Shown here: positions 1-8,831 of the stretch, piece by piece | Layout: each line of letters begins with the position of its first letter | How positions within the stretch are numbered: the stretch's first letter is position 1 | Assembly: GCF_900635445.1 (NCBI RefSeq) | Contig: NZ_LR134117.1 | Span: forward strand, 2,728,001 to 2,792,000 | Source of the DNA: Serratia odorifera | GTDB taxonomy: Bacteria > Pseudomonadota > Gammaproteobacteria > Enterobacterales > Enterobacteriaceae | Length of the DNA stretch: 64,000 nt | Reading direction: 5' to 3' | Notes under the pieces: generated by a model | Database searches by the model: none | What the model saw: the letters and a program-made list of their open reading frames with translations, nothing else | Told to the model about the DNA's origin: nothing | Program-made: the position numbers and the translations under genes

Positions 1-1645
1 CCTTGGCGTTGGCCAACGTATTTTTTGTTACTTCGCTGCCGCCAAGCAGTCGCGCCAACTCTTGCAGACGGGCGCGTTTGTCCAGCGGCGACATCTGCGT
101 TTCGGTTTCCGTGCCGTCGGTTTGCTTGCTGACAAAGAAGTGCTGATGACCACAACCGGCCACCTGCGGCAGGTGGGTCACGCACATAACCTGGGTGGAT
201 TCGCCCAGTTGACGCAGCAAACGCCCGACGATGGCCGCCGTTGGGCCGCTGATACCGACATCCACTTCATCGAAAATCAGCGCCGGGGTTTCCATTTTGC
301 GCGCGGTAATCACCTGAATTGCCAGGGCGATGCGAGAAAGCTCGCCGCCGGAAGCAACTTTGGCCAGCGCCTGCATCGGTTGCCCCGGGTTAGTGGACAC
401 ACGGAACTCAACGCGGCTGGCGCCTTCGACGCCCAGGTGTTCCGGTTCAAAGTGTACGTCGATGCAAAACTGACCGTGCGGCATCGACAGTGCATGCATG
501 CTTTCGGTAATCAGGTGAGTCAGTTCGTCGGCATACTGCTGACGCTTTTGATGCAGCTGTTGCGCCAACGCCAGCGCGTGCTGGTGATGCAGCGAAACGG
601 CCTCGCTCAGATGCTGTTGATCGCTTTCCTGTTGCGAAAGTTGCTGCTGTTCATCCAGCAGTTGCTGATGCAGCAACGGCAGTTCCTCCGGCGCGACATG
701 GTGCTTGCGCGCCAGACTGATTTGCCGCGAAATGCGTTGTTCCAGCTCGTGCAGCCGATTGGGATCGAGATCCATCCGCTCGGCGTAATGACGCAGTTCG
801 TCGCTGGCCTCGCTGATCTGGATCGACGCTTCTTCCAGCATGTCGAGCAGGCTGGAAAGCCTGTCGTCCATGCCGATCAGCTCCACCAGCAGCTGCTTGG
901 AACTGTACAACTGGCTGAGCATGTTGTGCTCGTCATCATCGGCCAGCAATTGCAGCGCGTGCTGGCTGAGGGTCAAGAGTTGGCCGCTGTTCGCCAGACG
1001 TTTGTATTCTGCGTCGATCTGCTCGAATTCGCCGCTCTGCGGTGCGAACTCGTTGAGCTCTTTCAATTGGTATTGCAGCAGTTGCCGGCGCGCGTCACGT
1101 TCGATGGACTGTTGTTGATGATGCGCCAGCTCACGACAGCTTTGGTGCCATTGCTGATAAGCATGACGCATGGCCAGCAGCAGCGTGGGTTCGCCGACGT
1201 AGGCATCAAGCAGGGATTTTTGGTGTTCAGGTTTTAGCAACAGTTGATGCGCATGCTGGCCATGGATCTGGATGAGACGCTGGCCGAGTTCGCGCAGTTG
1301 CGACAGGGGCACCGAGATGCCGTTGATAAAGCCGCGCGAACGGCCGTCGGTACCGATAACCCGCCGCAGCAGGCATTCGTCGTTATTGTCCAGATGGTTT
1401 TGTTCTAGCCATTCACGGGCGGAAGGGGTATCTGCCAGCGAGAAGCGGGCACACAGATCGGCGCGGGAGGCTCCCTGCCGCACGGCATTGCCGTCGGCGC
1501 GGCTGCCGAGGCACAGGCCCAGTGCATCAATGGCAATTGACTTACCGGCACCGGTTTCACCGGTAATCGCCGTCATACCCGGTTGAAAGTCGATTTCCAA
1601 CTCACGAACGATAGCAAAATTGTTGATGGTTAATTGCGCCAGCAT
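1..1645 (-). CDS. recN: DNA repair protein RecN (C-terminal end cut by window edge)
   Basis: SMC-like ATPase that acts in recombinational repair of double-strand breaks. The reading frame is open on the minus strand from ATG at 1645 to the window edge. It gives about 548 residues, so only a few C-terminal codons are missing compared with the usual ~553. The N-terminus has a Walker A motif, GETGAGKS, at residues 29-36. A long Gln/Leu-rich coiled-coil middle follows, and near the C-terminus there is a Walker B segment, LIFDEVDVG. Two LexA boxes lie just upstream, so SOS control is expected. It follows nadK on the same strand but has its own promoter region. Confidence 0.96.
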   Translation of the reverse strand, partial: MLAQLTINNFAIVRELEIDFQPGMTAITGETGAGKSIAIDALGLCLGSRADGNAVRQGASRADLCARFSLADTPSAREWLEQNHLDNNDECLLRRVIGTDGRSRGFINGISVPLSQLRELGQRLIQIHGQHAHQLLLKPEHQKSLLDAYVGEPTLLLAMRHAYQQWHQSCRELAHHQQQSIERDARRQLLQYQLKELNEFAPQSGEFEQIDAEYKRLANSGQLLTLSQHALQLLADDDEHNMLSQLYSSKQLLVELIGMDDRLSSLLDMLEEASIQISEASDELRHYAERMDLDPNRLHELEQRISRQISLARKHHVAPEELPLLHQQLLDEQQQLSQQESDQQHLSEAVSLHHQHALALAQQLHQKRQQYADELTHLITESMHALSMPHGQFCIDVHFEPEHLGVEGASRVEFRVSTNPGQPMQALAKVASGGELSRIALAIQVITARKMETPALIFDEVDVGISGPTAAIVGRLLRQLGESTQVMCVTHLPQVAGCGHQHFFVSKQTDGTETETQMSPLDKRARLQELARLLGGSEVTKNTLANAK

Positions 1646-1673
1646 GAGAACCTTCCTGTGCATAAACACATAA

Positions 1674-1689
1674 CTGTAGTTTCATACAG
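1674..1689 (-). promoter_or_regulatory. LexA box 1 of recN
   Basis: CTGT-N8-ACAG is a perfect match to the LexA consensus, 29 bp upstream of the recN start codon. Tandem LexA boxes are known for recN in enterobacteria, where they make it one of the most tightly repressed SOS genes. Confidence 0.9.
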
Positions 1690-1695
1690 TATAAA

Positions 1696-1711
1696 CTGGT
1701 TTTATATACAG
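1696..1711 (-). promoter_or_regulatory. LexA box 2 of recN
   Basis: Read on the minus strand this is CTGT-N8-CCAG, one base from the LexA consensus. It lies 22 bp (two helical turns) from box 1, which suggests cooperative repression of recN. Confidence 0.82.
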
Positions 1712-1731
1712 TAAAGTGGCTGGCGTAAATT

Positions 1732-2610
1732 TTAGAACAATTTTTTTGACCACCCGAGCTTTGTGCTTAACGTATTGAAATAGCTGTAGTCCTTTGGGTG
1801 AATAAGATTCAGGTGATAATCACTGCGGCGTATCAGTACTTCTTCGCCTTCCTGAATCGGCAGCGCTATCTGGCTGTCGCAGCTGATTTCCAGATCGCTG
1901 CTGATATGGGAAAACTTCAGCCGAATGGTACTGTCGCCATTGATCACCAACGGGCGGGCAGACAGGGTGTGCGGGAACATCGGCACCAGGGCGATCGCTT
2001 CCAGCGAGGGTGTCAGGATCGGGCCGCCGGCAGACAGCGAATAGGCCGTCGAGCCGGTCGGCGTCGCGATGATCAGGCCGTCGGAACGCTGCGAAAAGGC
2101 AAAGCTATCGTCGATATACACTTCAAATTCAATCATGTGTGCGACTTTGCCGGGGTGCAGTACCACCTCGTTGATCGCCGTGCTGATGCGGCATTGCTGG
2201 TGTTGGCGATGAACGATGGTTTCCAGCAGAAAACGCTTTTCGTCGATGTATTCGCCTTCCAGCACGTCAGCCAACTGTTGCAGCGCGTTGTCGGGATCCA
2301 GATCGGTCAAAAAGCCCAGATTGCCACGGTTGACGCCAATCACCTTGATGTCGTAACGCGCCAGCACGCGCGCCGCGCCGAGCATATTGCCGTCGCCGCC
2401 CACCACCACCGCCAGATCGGCCTGCTGGCCAATCTCCGCCAGGCTGCCGGTCACCGCGTCTTTCAGGCCCAAATCCTTGGCGATCTGCTGTTCGATCAGC
2501 ACCGAGTAACCACGAGCGACCAACCAGTGAAACAGCATCTCGTGAGTGGCCAGCGCCGAGGGGTGACGCGGGTGGCCAACAATGCCAATACATGCGAATT
2601 TTTTATTCAT
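1732..2610 (-). CDS. nadK: NAD kinase
   Basis: Phosphorylates NAD+ to NADP+ with ATP. From ATG at 2610 the product is 292 residues, the same length as E. coli NadK; the frame is open further upstream but the added residues are not family-like. The GGDGN motif with its catalytic Asp is at residues 71-75. The NE-rich and GSTAYSLSAGGP nucleotide-binding segments follow in the C-terminal half. A GAGG-type ribosome site precedes this ATG. The gene is divergent from grpE and is read in the same direction as recN, the standard enterobacterial arrangement. Confidence 0.97.
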   Translation of the reverse strand: MNKKFACIGIVGHPRHPSALATHEMLFHWLVARGYSVLIEQQIAKDLGLKDAVTGSLAEIGQQADLAVVVGGDGNMLGAARVLARYDIKVIGVNRGNLGFLTDLDPDNALQQLADVLEGEYIDEKRFLLETIVHRQHQQCRISTAINEVVLHPGKVAHMIEFEVYIDDSFAFSQRSDGLIIATPTGSTAYSLSAGGPILTPSLEAIALVPMFPHTLSARPLVINGDSTIRLKFSHISSDLEISCDSQIALPIQEGEEVLIRRSDYHLNLIHPKDYSYFNTLSTKLGWSKKLF

Positions 2611-2664
2611 TGTTGTGATTTTCCTCACCGGAGCCAGATTATGCCCCACATTGTGACCGGTTGA

Positions 2665-2692
2665 CTTGAAACCCCGATTTTGATCCCCATAA
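2665..2692 (+). promoter_or_regulatory. Sigma-32 heat-shock promoter of grpE
   Basis: CTTGAAA at 2665-2671, a 13-bp spacer and CCCCATAA at 2685-2692 match the RpoH promoter consensus (CTTGAAA / CCCCATNT) almost exactly. The position, about 43 bp before the grpE start codon, fits heat-shock control of this co-chaperone. Confidence 0.9.
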
Positions 2693-2734
2693 TAAGCCAA
2701 GTTGCGAGATTAATGCTAAAACGCGGAGATATTC

Positions 2735-3316
2735 ATGAGTAGTAAAGAACACAAGACGCCAAACGAGCAAGTCTCGGAAGAAATGGAAAACGTTCAGCAC
2801 GAAGAACAGCAGCCGGAAGCAGCGGAAGGTGTCGATCTGCGTGATCAACGCATTGCCGAGCTGGAAGCTCAACTGGCAGAAGCTCAGCAACGCGAGCGCG
2901 ATAGCCTGCTGCGCGCCAAGGCCGAGATGGAAAACGTTCGTCGCCGCACCGAACTGGATATCGAAAAAGCGCACAAGTTCGCGTTGGAGAAGTTTTCCGC
3001 CGATCTGTTGCCGGTGATCGATAACCTGGAGCGCGCGCTGGAACTGGCCGATCGCAATAACCCGGAACTGGCTGCAATGATCGAAGGCATCGAACTGACG
3101 CTGAAATCGCTGCAGGACGCGGTACGCAAGTACGGCATCGAAATCGTTGGCGATGTCAACGTGCCGTTCAACCCGGACGTGCACCAGGCGATGAGCCTGA
3201 TGGAATCAGATCAACACCAGCCAAACCACGTAATGATGGTGATGCAGAAAGGCTACACGCTGAACGGCCGTTTGCTGCGCCCGGCGATGGTGGCGGTATC
3301 AAAAGCCAAAGCCTGA
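2735..3316 (+). CDS. grpE: Nucleotide exchange factor GrpE
   Basis: Co-chaperone that releases ADP from DnaK. The product is 193 residues, close to the 197 of E. coli. It has an acidic Glu/Gln-rich start, then a long coiled-coil region (about residues 35-85, with the conserved run of Arg/Glu around AKAEMENVRRR). It ends in the beta-domain segment DVNVPFNPDVHQAM and the terminal GRLLRPAMV. The gene stands alone between divergent nadK and convergent ung. A sigma-32 promoter lies upstream and a strong terminator follows, so it is a monocistronic heat-shock gene. Confidence 0.97.
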   Translation: MSSKEHKTPNEQVSEEMENVQHEEQQPEAAEGVDLRDQRIAELEAQLAEAQQRERDSLLRAKAEMENVRRRTELDIEKAHKFALEKFSADLLPVIDNLERALELADRNNPELAAMIEGIELTLKSLQDAVRKYGIEIVGDVNVPFNPDVHQAMSLMESDQHQPNHVMMVMQKGYTLNGRLLRPAMVAVSKAKA

Positions 3317-3330
3317 CGGTTTCTGAAAAC

Positions 3331-3356
3331 AAAAGGCACCTTAGGGTGCCTTTTTT
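3331..3356. terminator. Bidirectional terminator between grpE and ung
   Basis: GGCACC (3335-3340), loop TTAG, GGTGCC (3345-3350) then six T. An A-run before the stem gives the minus strand its own U-tail, so it can end both grpE and ung. Confidence 0.9.
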
Positions 3357-3365
3357 GCGTCTGGA

Positions 3366-4061
3366 TTATGCCGGTTCTACCTCGTTGGGCAGCTGCGGCG
3401 TCCAATCGATCGGTGCCAGCCCTTGCTGTTCCAGCAATTGATTGGTCTGCGAGAAATGCTGGCAGCCAAGGAAACCGCGGTGAGCGGAAAGCGGCGACGG
3501 GTGCGGGGCTTTCAGGACGTGGTGACGCTGGCGATCGATAAAATTACCTTTCTTCTGCGCGTGCGATCCCCACAGTAAAAAGATGACGCCTTGGCGATTT
3601 TCGTTCAGCGCGGCGATCACTTTATCGGTGAAGGTTTCCCAACCGAGCCTGGCGTGGGAGTGCGCTTGACCGGCCTCGACGGTGAGCACGGTATTGAGCA
3701 GCAGTACGCCTTGTTCCGCCCAGCTTTGCAGGCAGCCGTGACTCGGACGCTCAAAACCGGCAATGTCGCTGGTCAACTCTTTATAGATGTTGACCAGCGA
3801 AGGCGGCACCGCGACGCCGGGGCGCACCGAAAACGCCAGACCATGCGCCTGATTCGGCCCATGATAAGGATCCTGACCGAGGATGACGACTTTGACATCC
3901 GCCAGTTCGGTAAAGCGAAACGCATTGAAAACGTCTTTTTGCGGCGGGTAGATGGTCTTGCCAGCCTGGCGCTCTGCGGCAACAAAGGCGAGTGTTTCAA
4001 CAAAATAGGGTTGCTCTTTTTCTTTTCCGATGACGTCATGCCAGGTGAGGGAGGTGGTCAT
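3366..4061 (-). CDS. ung: Uracil-DNA glycosylase
   Basis: Removes uracil from DNA as the first step of base-excision repair. It is 231 residues (E. coli Ung 229). The water-activating motif GQDPYHG is at residues 62-68, and the DNA-intercalation and uracil-specificity motif HPSPLS at about 187-192. An AGGAGAG ribosome site lies 6 bases before the ATG. The gene is convergent with grpE and shares its terminator. Its upstream side faces the regulatory region of grcA. Confidence 0.98.
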   Translation of the reverse strand: MTTSLTWHDVIGKEKEQPYFVETLAFVAAERQAGKTIYPPQKDVFNAFRFTELADVKVVILGQDPYHGPNQAHGLAFSVRPGVAVPPSLVNIYKELTSDIAGFERPSHGCLQSWAEQGVLLLNTVLTVEAGQAHSHARLGWETFTDKVIAALNENRQGVIFLLWGSHAQKKGNFIDRQRHHVLKAPHPSPLSAHRGFLGCQHFSQTNQLLEQQGLAPIDWTPQLPNEVEPA

Positions 4062-4226
4062 TAACGCTCTCCTTTGTTTTTGTTAGCAATTAATTGGCTA
4101 TAGCTTACCGTTTACGCCCCGCGAGTGAAACCGCTCTTTCTTGCCCTGGTCACGGCATTGTCGCGGTGGTTTTCAATTTTTTTTGAAAATTTACAAAACT
4201 TATTGCGTTGGGCCAACGGAAGAATA

Positions 4227-4240
4227 TTGATATAAAACAA
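4227..4240 (+). promoter_or_regulatory. Upstream FNR box of grcA
   Basis: TTGAT-N4-AACAA, one base from the FNR consensus TTGAT-N4-ATCAA. Its centre is exactly 53 bp upstream of the second, perfect box. E. coli grcA (yfiD) also has two FNR sites, at about -93.5 and -40.5, with the same spacing. Confidence 0.75.
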
Positions 4241-4279
4241 AAATTTGCCGCCTTTACGATGCGAGGTGTCCGGTGGAAA

Positions 4280-4293
4280 TTGATTTTAATCAA
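4280..4293 (+). promoter_or_regulatory. Promoter-proximal FNR box of grcA
   Basis: TTGATTTTAATCAA is a perfect FNR palindrome. With a start near 4328 it would sit at about -41.5, the class II activator position, so grcA should be induced when oxygen falls. Confidence 0.88.
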
Positions 4294-4413
4294 AGAATTG
4301 CCGCCGTCGGACTGGTATACAGAATGATATGGCAACGGGGTTCTACCCATTGGGTGAAACCCGGTTTGGGTTTTAATCAAAATAATTTATCGCCCTTGTA
4401 CGGAGGCAACAAC

Positions 4414-4797
4414 ATGATCACCGGTATTCAAATCACCAAAGCCAGCAATCAGGCGCTGGTTAACTCTTTCTGGCTGTTGGATGACGAAAAGTCAGAAGCG
4501 CGTTGCGTTTGCGCCAAAGCCGATTATGCGGAAGATCAAATCGTCCCGGTAACCGAACTGGGGCAGATCGAATACCGCGAAATCCCGATGGAACTGCAAC
4601 CTACCGTGCGCGTAGAGGGCGGCCAGCATCTGAATGTTAACGTGCTGAGCCGTGAAACGCTGGAGGATGCGGTGCAAAACCCGGAAAAATACCCGCAATT
4701 GACCATTCGCGTTTCTGGCTATGCGGTGCGCTTCAACTCGCTGACCCCGGAGCAACAACGCGACGTTATTACCCGCACCTTCACCGAAAGCCTGTAA
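4414..4797 (+). CDS. grcA: Autonomous glycyl radical cofactor GrcA
   Basis: Spare glycyl-radical domain that repairs oxygen-cleaved pyruvate formate-lyase. From ATG at 4414 the product is 127 residues, as in E. coli YfiD. The CGGAGG ribosome site at 4401-4406 decides this start over an in-frame upstream one at 4273. The radical-bearing Gly is residue 102 in the motif RVSGYAVRF near the C-terminus, matching the PFL C-terminal domain. Two FNR boxes upstream indicate anaerobic induction. Confidence 0.97.
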   Translation: MITGIQITKASNQALVNSFWLLDDEKSEARCVCAKADYAEDQIVPVTELGQIEYREIPMELQPTVRVEGGQHLNVNVLSRETLEDAVQNPEKYPQLTIRVSGYAVRFNSLTPEQQRDVITRTFTESL

Positions 4798-4851
4798 CTG
4801 GCCCTGACATTGACGGCATTCGTTTACGGATGCGTCGCTTGCCACAGGCAT

Positions 4852-4882
4852 AAAAAAACCGCCGTTGATACGGCGGTTTTTT
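4852..4882. terminator. Bidirectional terminator between grcA and srmB
   Basis: An A-run, CCGCCG, loop TTGATA, CGGCGG and a T-run form a symmetrical hairpin between the convergent genes grcA and srmB. Confidence 0.92.
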
Positions 4883-4901
4883 ATTGCTGCGAGTTATTAG
4901 A

Positions 4902-6224
4902 TTACTTGCCGCTGTCTTCAGGCTTGGCTTTGGCCTGACGACGTTTGCCAACGTTTTTGGCGTCGCGGTGACGCACCTTCACTTTGGCTTTTTCTTTGTT
5001 CTTTTCTTTGCTCTCTGCGCGCTTGGCCAGCACCTTCTTGGACGGTTTGCCGTTGCTCTTTTCGCTTGGCTGCTTGGTGCTTGGTCGCAGCTCATCAATC
5101 ACCCGCGCTTTCAGCGGTTCATTGAGATAACGGCCGACCTTGCCCAGCAGCAGATGATCGTGCGCTTCCACCAGTGAAATGGCGGTGCCCTTGCGTCCGG
5201 CGCGTCCAGTACGCCCAATGCGATGCAGATAGGTATCGGCGGTACGCGGCATGTCAAAGTTGAACACGTGGGTGATATCGAGAATATCCAGACCACGTGC
5301 CGCAACGTCGGTGGCAACCAGCACGTTGACCCGGCCGTCCATCATGCGTTTTACCGCTTCGTTGCGCTTGGCCTGCACCATTTCCCCTTCGAGATAGCAG
5401 GTGTTGATGCCCGCCTCACGCAGCCAGGTCGCCAGTTCATGCACCCGTTCGCGCTTGCGCACGAAGATCACCGACTTTTGCACATCCGGCTGTTGCAGCA
5501 GATGAACCAGCAGCGCGGTTTTATGCTTAACGTCGTCGGCACGGTAGTACCATTGCAAAATCTTTTTGCGTTCGCGACGAGAAGGGTCGGCTTCAACTTC
5601 CACCGGCTCTTTCAAAATGCGCTCGGCAAATTCGCGGATGGCTTCGCCTTCCAGCGTGGCGGAAAACAGCAGCGTCTGGTTGCGCCAGCGGGTTTCGGCC
5701 GAAATGGTTTCGATATCCTGCGCGAAGCCCATATCCAGCATGCGGTCGGCTTCGTCGAGGATCAGCGTTTCTACCGCACGGCAGTCGAAGTTTTCTTCTT
5801 TGATGTATTGCAGCAGGCGGCCGGTGGTGGCGACCACCACGTCCTGATTTTCGCTGAACACTTCCGCGTGGTTCATATACGCCACGCCGCCGGTAATGGT
5901 GGCGATGTCCAACGAGGTATGAGCAGCCAGTTCACGCGCCTGATCGGCGACCTGCATTGCCAGTTCACGCGTTGGGGTGAGGATCAGTACGCGCGGTGGG
6001 CCGGATTTTTTACGTGGGAAATCCAGCAGATGCTGTAATACCGGCAGCAGGAATGCGGCGGTCTTACCGGTGCCGGTTGGCGCCGAACCCAATACGTCAC
6101 GCCCGTCCATGGCCGGCGGAATGGCTGCGGCCTGAATGGCGGTTGGGCGGTCGTAGCCTTTATCGCGCAGGGCGTTAATCAGGCGTTCATCGAGATCGAG
6201 TTCGGAAAAATTGGTTGCTGTCAT
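4902..6224 (-). CDS. srmB: ATP-dependent RNA helicase SrmB
   Basis: DEAD-box helicase that helps early assembly of the 50S ribosomal subunit. It is 440 residues (E. coli 444). The Q motif is near residues 22-30, Walker A APTGTGKT at 48-55, then PTRELAMQ, the LDEADRML box, SAT, and the C-terminal helicase motifs ATDVAARGLDI and HRIGRTGRAGRKG. A Lys/Arg-rich tail of about 60 residues follows, typical of SrmB and thought to bind RNA. It is divergent from trmN6. Confidence 0.96.
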   Translation of the reverse strand: MTATNFSELDLDERLINALRDKGYDRPTAIQAAAIPPAMDGRDVLGSAPTGTGKTAAFLLPVLQHLLDFPRKKSGPPRVLILTPTRELAMQVADQARELAAHTSLDIATITGGVAYMNHAEVFSENQDVVVATTGRLLQYIKEENFDCRAVETLILDEADRMLDMGFAQDIETISAETRWRNQTLLFSATLEGEAIREFAERILKEPVEVEADPSRRERKKILQWYYRADDVKHKTALLVHLLQQPDVQKSVIFVRKRERVHELATWLREAGINTCYLEGEMVQAKRNEAVKRMMDGRVNVLVATDVAARGLDILDITHVFNFDMPRTADTYLHRIGRTGRAGRKGTAISLVEAHDHLLLGKVGRYLNEPLKARVIDELRPSTKQPSEKSNGKPSKKVLAKRAESKEKNKEKAKVKVRHRDAKNVGKRRQAKAKPEDSGK

Positions 6225-6354
6225 GGTCTACCTCTACTTGGGCGCCGATTATAGACGGGTTGGCCGCCGGGTTCACCCTTTTTAAGGAAAGCATCTCTTT
6301 TACCCACTAGCAGATTGCCTTATGCTACGCCAGTTTTCTAGCCGGATGGTCAAT

Positions 6355-7101
6355 GTGAGCAGTCAATCAAACGCCGATTTCAAACCGCGACGCGGTGGTT
6401 TTACCTTCAAGCAATTCTTCGTTGGTCACGATCGCTGTGCGATGAAAGTCGGCACCGACGGCGTGCTGCTTGGCGCCTGGGCGCCATTGGCGCAGAGCGG
6501 CAAGGTGCTGGATATCGGCTGCGGCAGTGGCTTGATCGCCTTGATGCTGGCGCAGCGCTCGCCGGCTGAGATACATATTGATGCGGTGGAACTGGATACG
6601 GCTGCCGCAGAGCAGGCGCAGGAAAACGTCCTGCAATCACCGTGGTCGCAACGTATCAGGGTTTATGCGCAGAATATCGAGGATTTCGCCCAGCGTCACG
6701 CCGGGCGCTATGCGCTGATCGTCAGCAATCCGCCATACTTTGAGCCGTCAGTGGCCTGCCGCGATCGGGCGAGAGACACCGCGCGCTATACCGAAACCTT
6801 GCCGCACGATCTGCTACTGGATTGCGCGCAGCGCTTGCTGGGTGACAACGGCCAGCTGTGCGTGGTGCTGCCGTATGCCATCGGCGAGGCGTTCGCCGCC
6901 GATGCACAGCGGCGCGGCTGGCATATGGCGCTGCGAGTGAACGTCAGCGATCGGCCACAGACGCCGCGCCACCGAATGCTGCTGTCGTTGACGCGTGAAC
7001 CGCAGCGTTGTGTGGAAAACGATCTGGCGATCAAGCAGGCCGACGGCAGCTACAGCGAGGCATTCCGCGCGCTGATTGCCGATTTTTATCTGTTCTATTA
7101 A
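6355..7101 (+). CDS. trmN6: tRNA1(Val) (adenine(37)-N6)-methyltransferase
   Basis: SAM-dependent enzyme that makes m6A37 in tRNA1(Val) (E. coli YfiC/TrmM, 245 residues). The Rossmann motif DIGCGSGL is near residue 50 and the amino-methyltransferase motif NPPY near 123. The conserved start of the family, GFTFKQFF, lies 16 residues after the GTG at 6355. Starting there gives 248 residues. ATG codons at 6322 and 6346 are in frame and also possible; none has a strong ribosome site, so the exact start is uncertain. Divergent from srmB, convergent with nadB. Confidence 0.92.
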   Translation: MSSQSNADFKPRRGGFTFKQFFVGHDRCAMKVGTDGVLLGAWAPLAQSGKVLDIGCGSGLIALMLAQRSPAEIHIDAVELDTAAAEQAQENVLQSPWSQRIRVYAQNIEDFAQRHAGRYALIVSNPPYFEPSVACRDRARDTARYTETLPHDLLLDCAQRLLGDNGQLCVVLPYAIGEAFAADAQRRGWHMALRVNVSDRPQTPRHRMLLSLTREPQRCVENDLAIKQADGSYSEAFRALIADFYLFY

Positions 7102-7136
7102 TTAACCGGGACACCGCTGGTGCCCCGATTCGCAGG

Positions 7137-8738
7137 TCAGGGTTGCAGGATCGTCGGGCGCGAGTCTGGCAGCATATCCGGGTAGTCCAGCGTATAGTGC
7201 AGGCCACGGCTTTCCTTGCGCGCCATGGCGCTGCGCACGATCAGCTCCGCGACCTGAACCAGATTGCGCAGTTCCAGCAGGTTGTTGGAGATGCGGAAGT
7301 TGGCGTAATACTCATCGATTTCCTGTTGCAGGGTATTGATGCGGCGCAGGGCCCGCTCCAGGCGCTTGCTGGTGCGCACGATGCCGACATAATCCCACAT
7401 GAACAACCGCAGTTCGTGCCAGTTGTGCTGAATCACTACCCGTTCGTCGGAGTCATCGACGCGGCTTTCATCCCAATGAGGGAGCTGCCTGGCTAGCGTA
7501 ATGAACGGCAGGCGGGTAATGATGTCTTCCGCCGCCGACCAGCCGTAAACCAGACATTCCAATAAAGAATTCGATGCCATGCGGTTGGCGCCGTGCAGGC
7601 CGGTGTAGCTGACTTCGCCAATCGCATACAGGCCGTCCAGATCGGTGCGGCCATGTTGATCGACCATTACGCCGCCACAGGTGTAGTGGGCGGCAGGAAC
7701 GATCGGGATCGGCTGCTTTGTCAGATCAAAGCCCAGCGTCAGCAACTTCTCATGGATCATCGGGAAGTGCTGGGTGATGAACTCAGCCGGTTTATGGCTG
7801 ATATCCAGATACATGCAATCGGCGCCGAGGCGCTTCATTTCATGGTCGATGGCGCGCGCCACGATATCGCGTGGCGCCAGTTCACCCCGCGGATCGAAGT
7901 CCGGCATGAACCGACTGCCATCCGGGCGTTTCAGATAGGCACCTTCGCCGCGCAGCGCTTCGGTCAGCAGAAAATTACGCGCTTGCGGGTGGAACAGGCA
8001 GGTGGGATGAAACTGGTTAAACTCCAGGTTCGCTACCCGGCAGCCCGCACGCCAGGCCATGGCAATGCCATCGCCGGAGGAGATATCCGGATTGGTGGTG
8101 TATTGGTAAACCTTGGCGGCGCCACCGGTAGCCAGTACCACGGTTTTGGCGCGATAGGTTTCCACCTGTTCGCGCTCTCGGTTCCAGACATAGGCTCCTA
8201 CGACGCGTCGGGTACCCGGCAGGCCAATCTTGTTTGAGGTGATCAGGTCAACCGCGTTGCGGCGCTCCATCACGCAAATATTCGGGTGGGCGCTTGCTTT
8301 CCCTACCAGGGTAGTCTCTACTTCCTTACCGGTGGCATCGGCAGCGTGCAGGATGCGGCGATGGCTGTGGCCGCCTTCGCGCGTCAGGTGATAACGTTCT
8401 TCACCCTGTGCGTTGGTTTCGGTATCGAACAGCACGCCCTGGTCGATCAGCCACTGTACGCAGTGGCGAGCGTTGCCGGCGATAAATTCTACCGCGTCTT
8501 TGTCACACAATCCGGCACCGGCAATCAGCGTGTCATCAACGTGTGAGGCAATACTGTCTGTTTCATCAAATACCGCGGCGATCCCGCCCTGGGCATAAAA
8601 GGTGGCGCCTTCGTTGAGCGGGCCTTTGCTCAGCACGGTAACCTTGCAATGCTGCGCCAGTCGCAGGGCCAGTGACAGGCCCGCCGCGCCGCTGCCGACG
8701 ATCAGTACATCACTGACATGTTCATATGATGGTTGCAT
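7137..8738 (-). CDS. nadB: L-aspartate oxidase
   Basis: FAD enzyme that oxidises L-aspartate to iminoaspartate, the first step of de novo NAD synthesis. The ATG at 8738 gives 533 residues and a start aligned with E. coli NadB (540). An upstream in-frame start at 8774 would add 12 unrelated residues. The FAD-binding GSGAAGLSLAL is near residue 15. The flavoprotein signatures REGGHSHRR and EALRGEGAYL and the active-site segment ISHKPAEFI follow. It is divergent from the rpoE leader and convergent with trmN6. Confidence 0.96.
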   Translation of the reverse strand: MQPSYEHVSDVLIVGSGAAGLSLALRLAQHCKVTVLSKGPLNEGATFYAQGGIAAVFDETDSIASHVDDTLIAGAGLCDKDAVEFIAGNARHCVQWLIDQGVLFDTETNAQGEERYHLTREGGHSHRRILHAADATGKEVETTLVGKASAHPNICVMERRNAVDLITSNKIGLPGTRRVVGAYVWNREREQVETYRAKTVVLATGGAAKVYQYTTNPDISSGDGIAMAWRAGCRVANLEFNQFHPTCLFHPQARNFLLTEALRGEGAYLKRPDGSRFMPDFDPRGELAPRDIVARAIDHEMKRLGADCMYLDISHKPAEFITQHFPMIHEKLLTLGFDLTKQPIPIVPAAHYTCGGVMVDQHGRTDLDGLYAIGEVSYTGLHGANRMASNSLLECLVYGWSAAEDIITRLPFITLARQLPHWDESRVDDSDERVVIQHNWHELRLFMWDYVGIVRTSKRLERALRRINTLQQEIDEYYANFRISNNLLELRNLVQVAELIVRSAMARKESRGLHYTLDYPDMLPDSRPTILQP

Positions 8739-8831
8739 AACGTATGATGTGTGCAGAAGAAGAGTGAAAATCATGTTAGCCTACTTGTCCGGGCAAAAGC
8801 CACGGATAGGGCGACATCTACAGAAAAAACA

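Larger units (their letters stand above)
4062..4413. other. Intergenic region ung-grcA (352 bp)
   Basis: This region holds the ung ribosome site, two FNR boxes and the probable grcA promoter; a weak TATACA -10 at 4316-4321 would place the start near 4328, centring the nearer FNR box at about -41.5. The ~85 bases before the grcA start carry a short ORF-like frame without family resemblance and look like untranslated leader. Confidence 0.6.

Noticed and set aside
4367..4380. Third FNR box (GGGT-type half with ATCAA) nearer to grcA
   Set aside because: Only the right half matches; it would lie downstream of the predicted start and adds nothing to the two good boxes.
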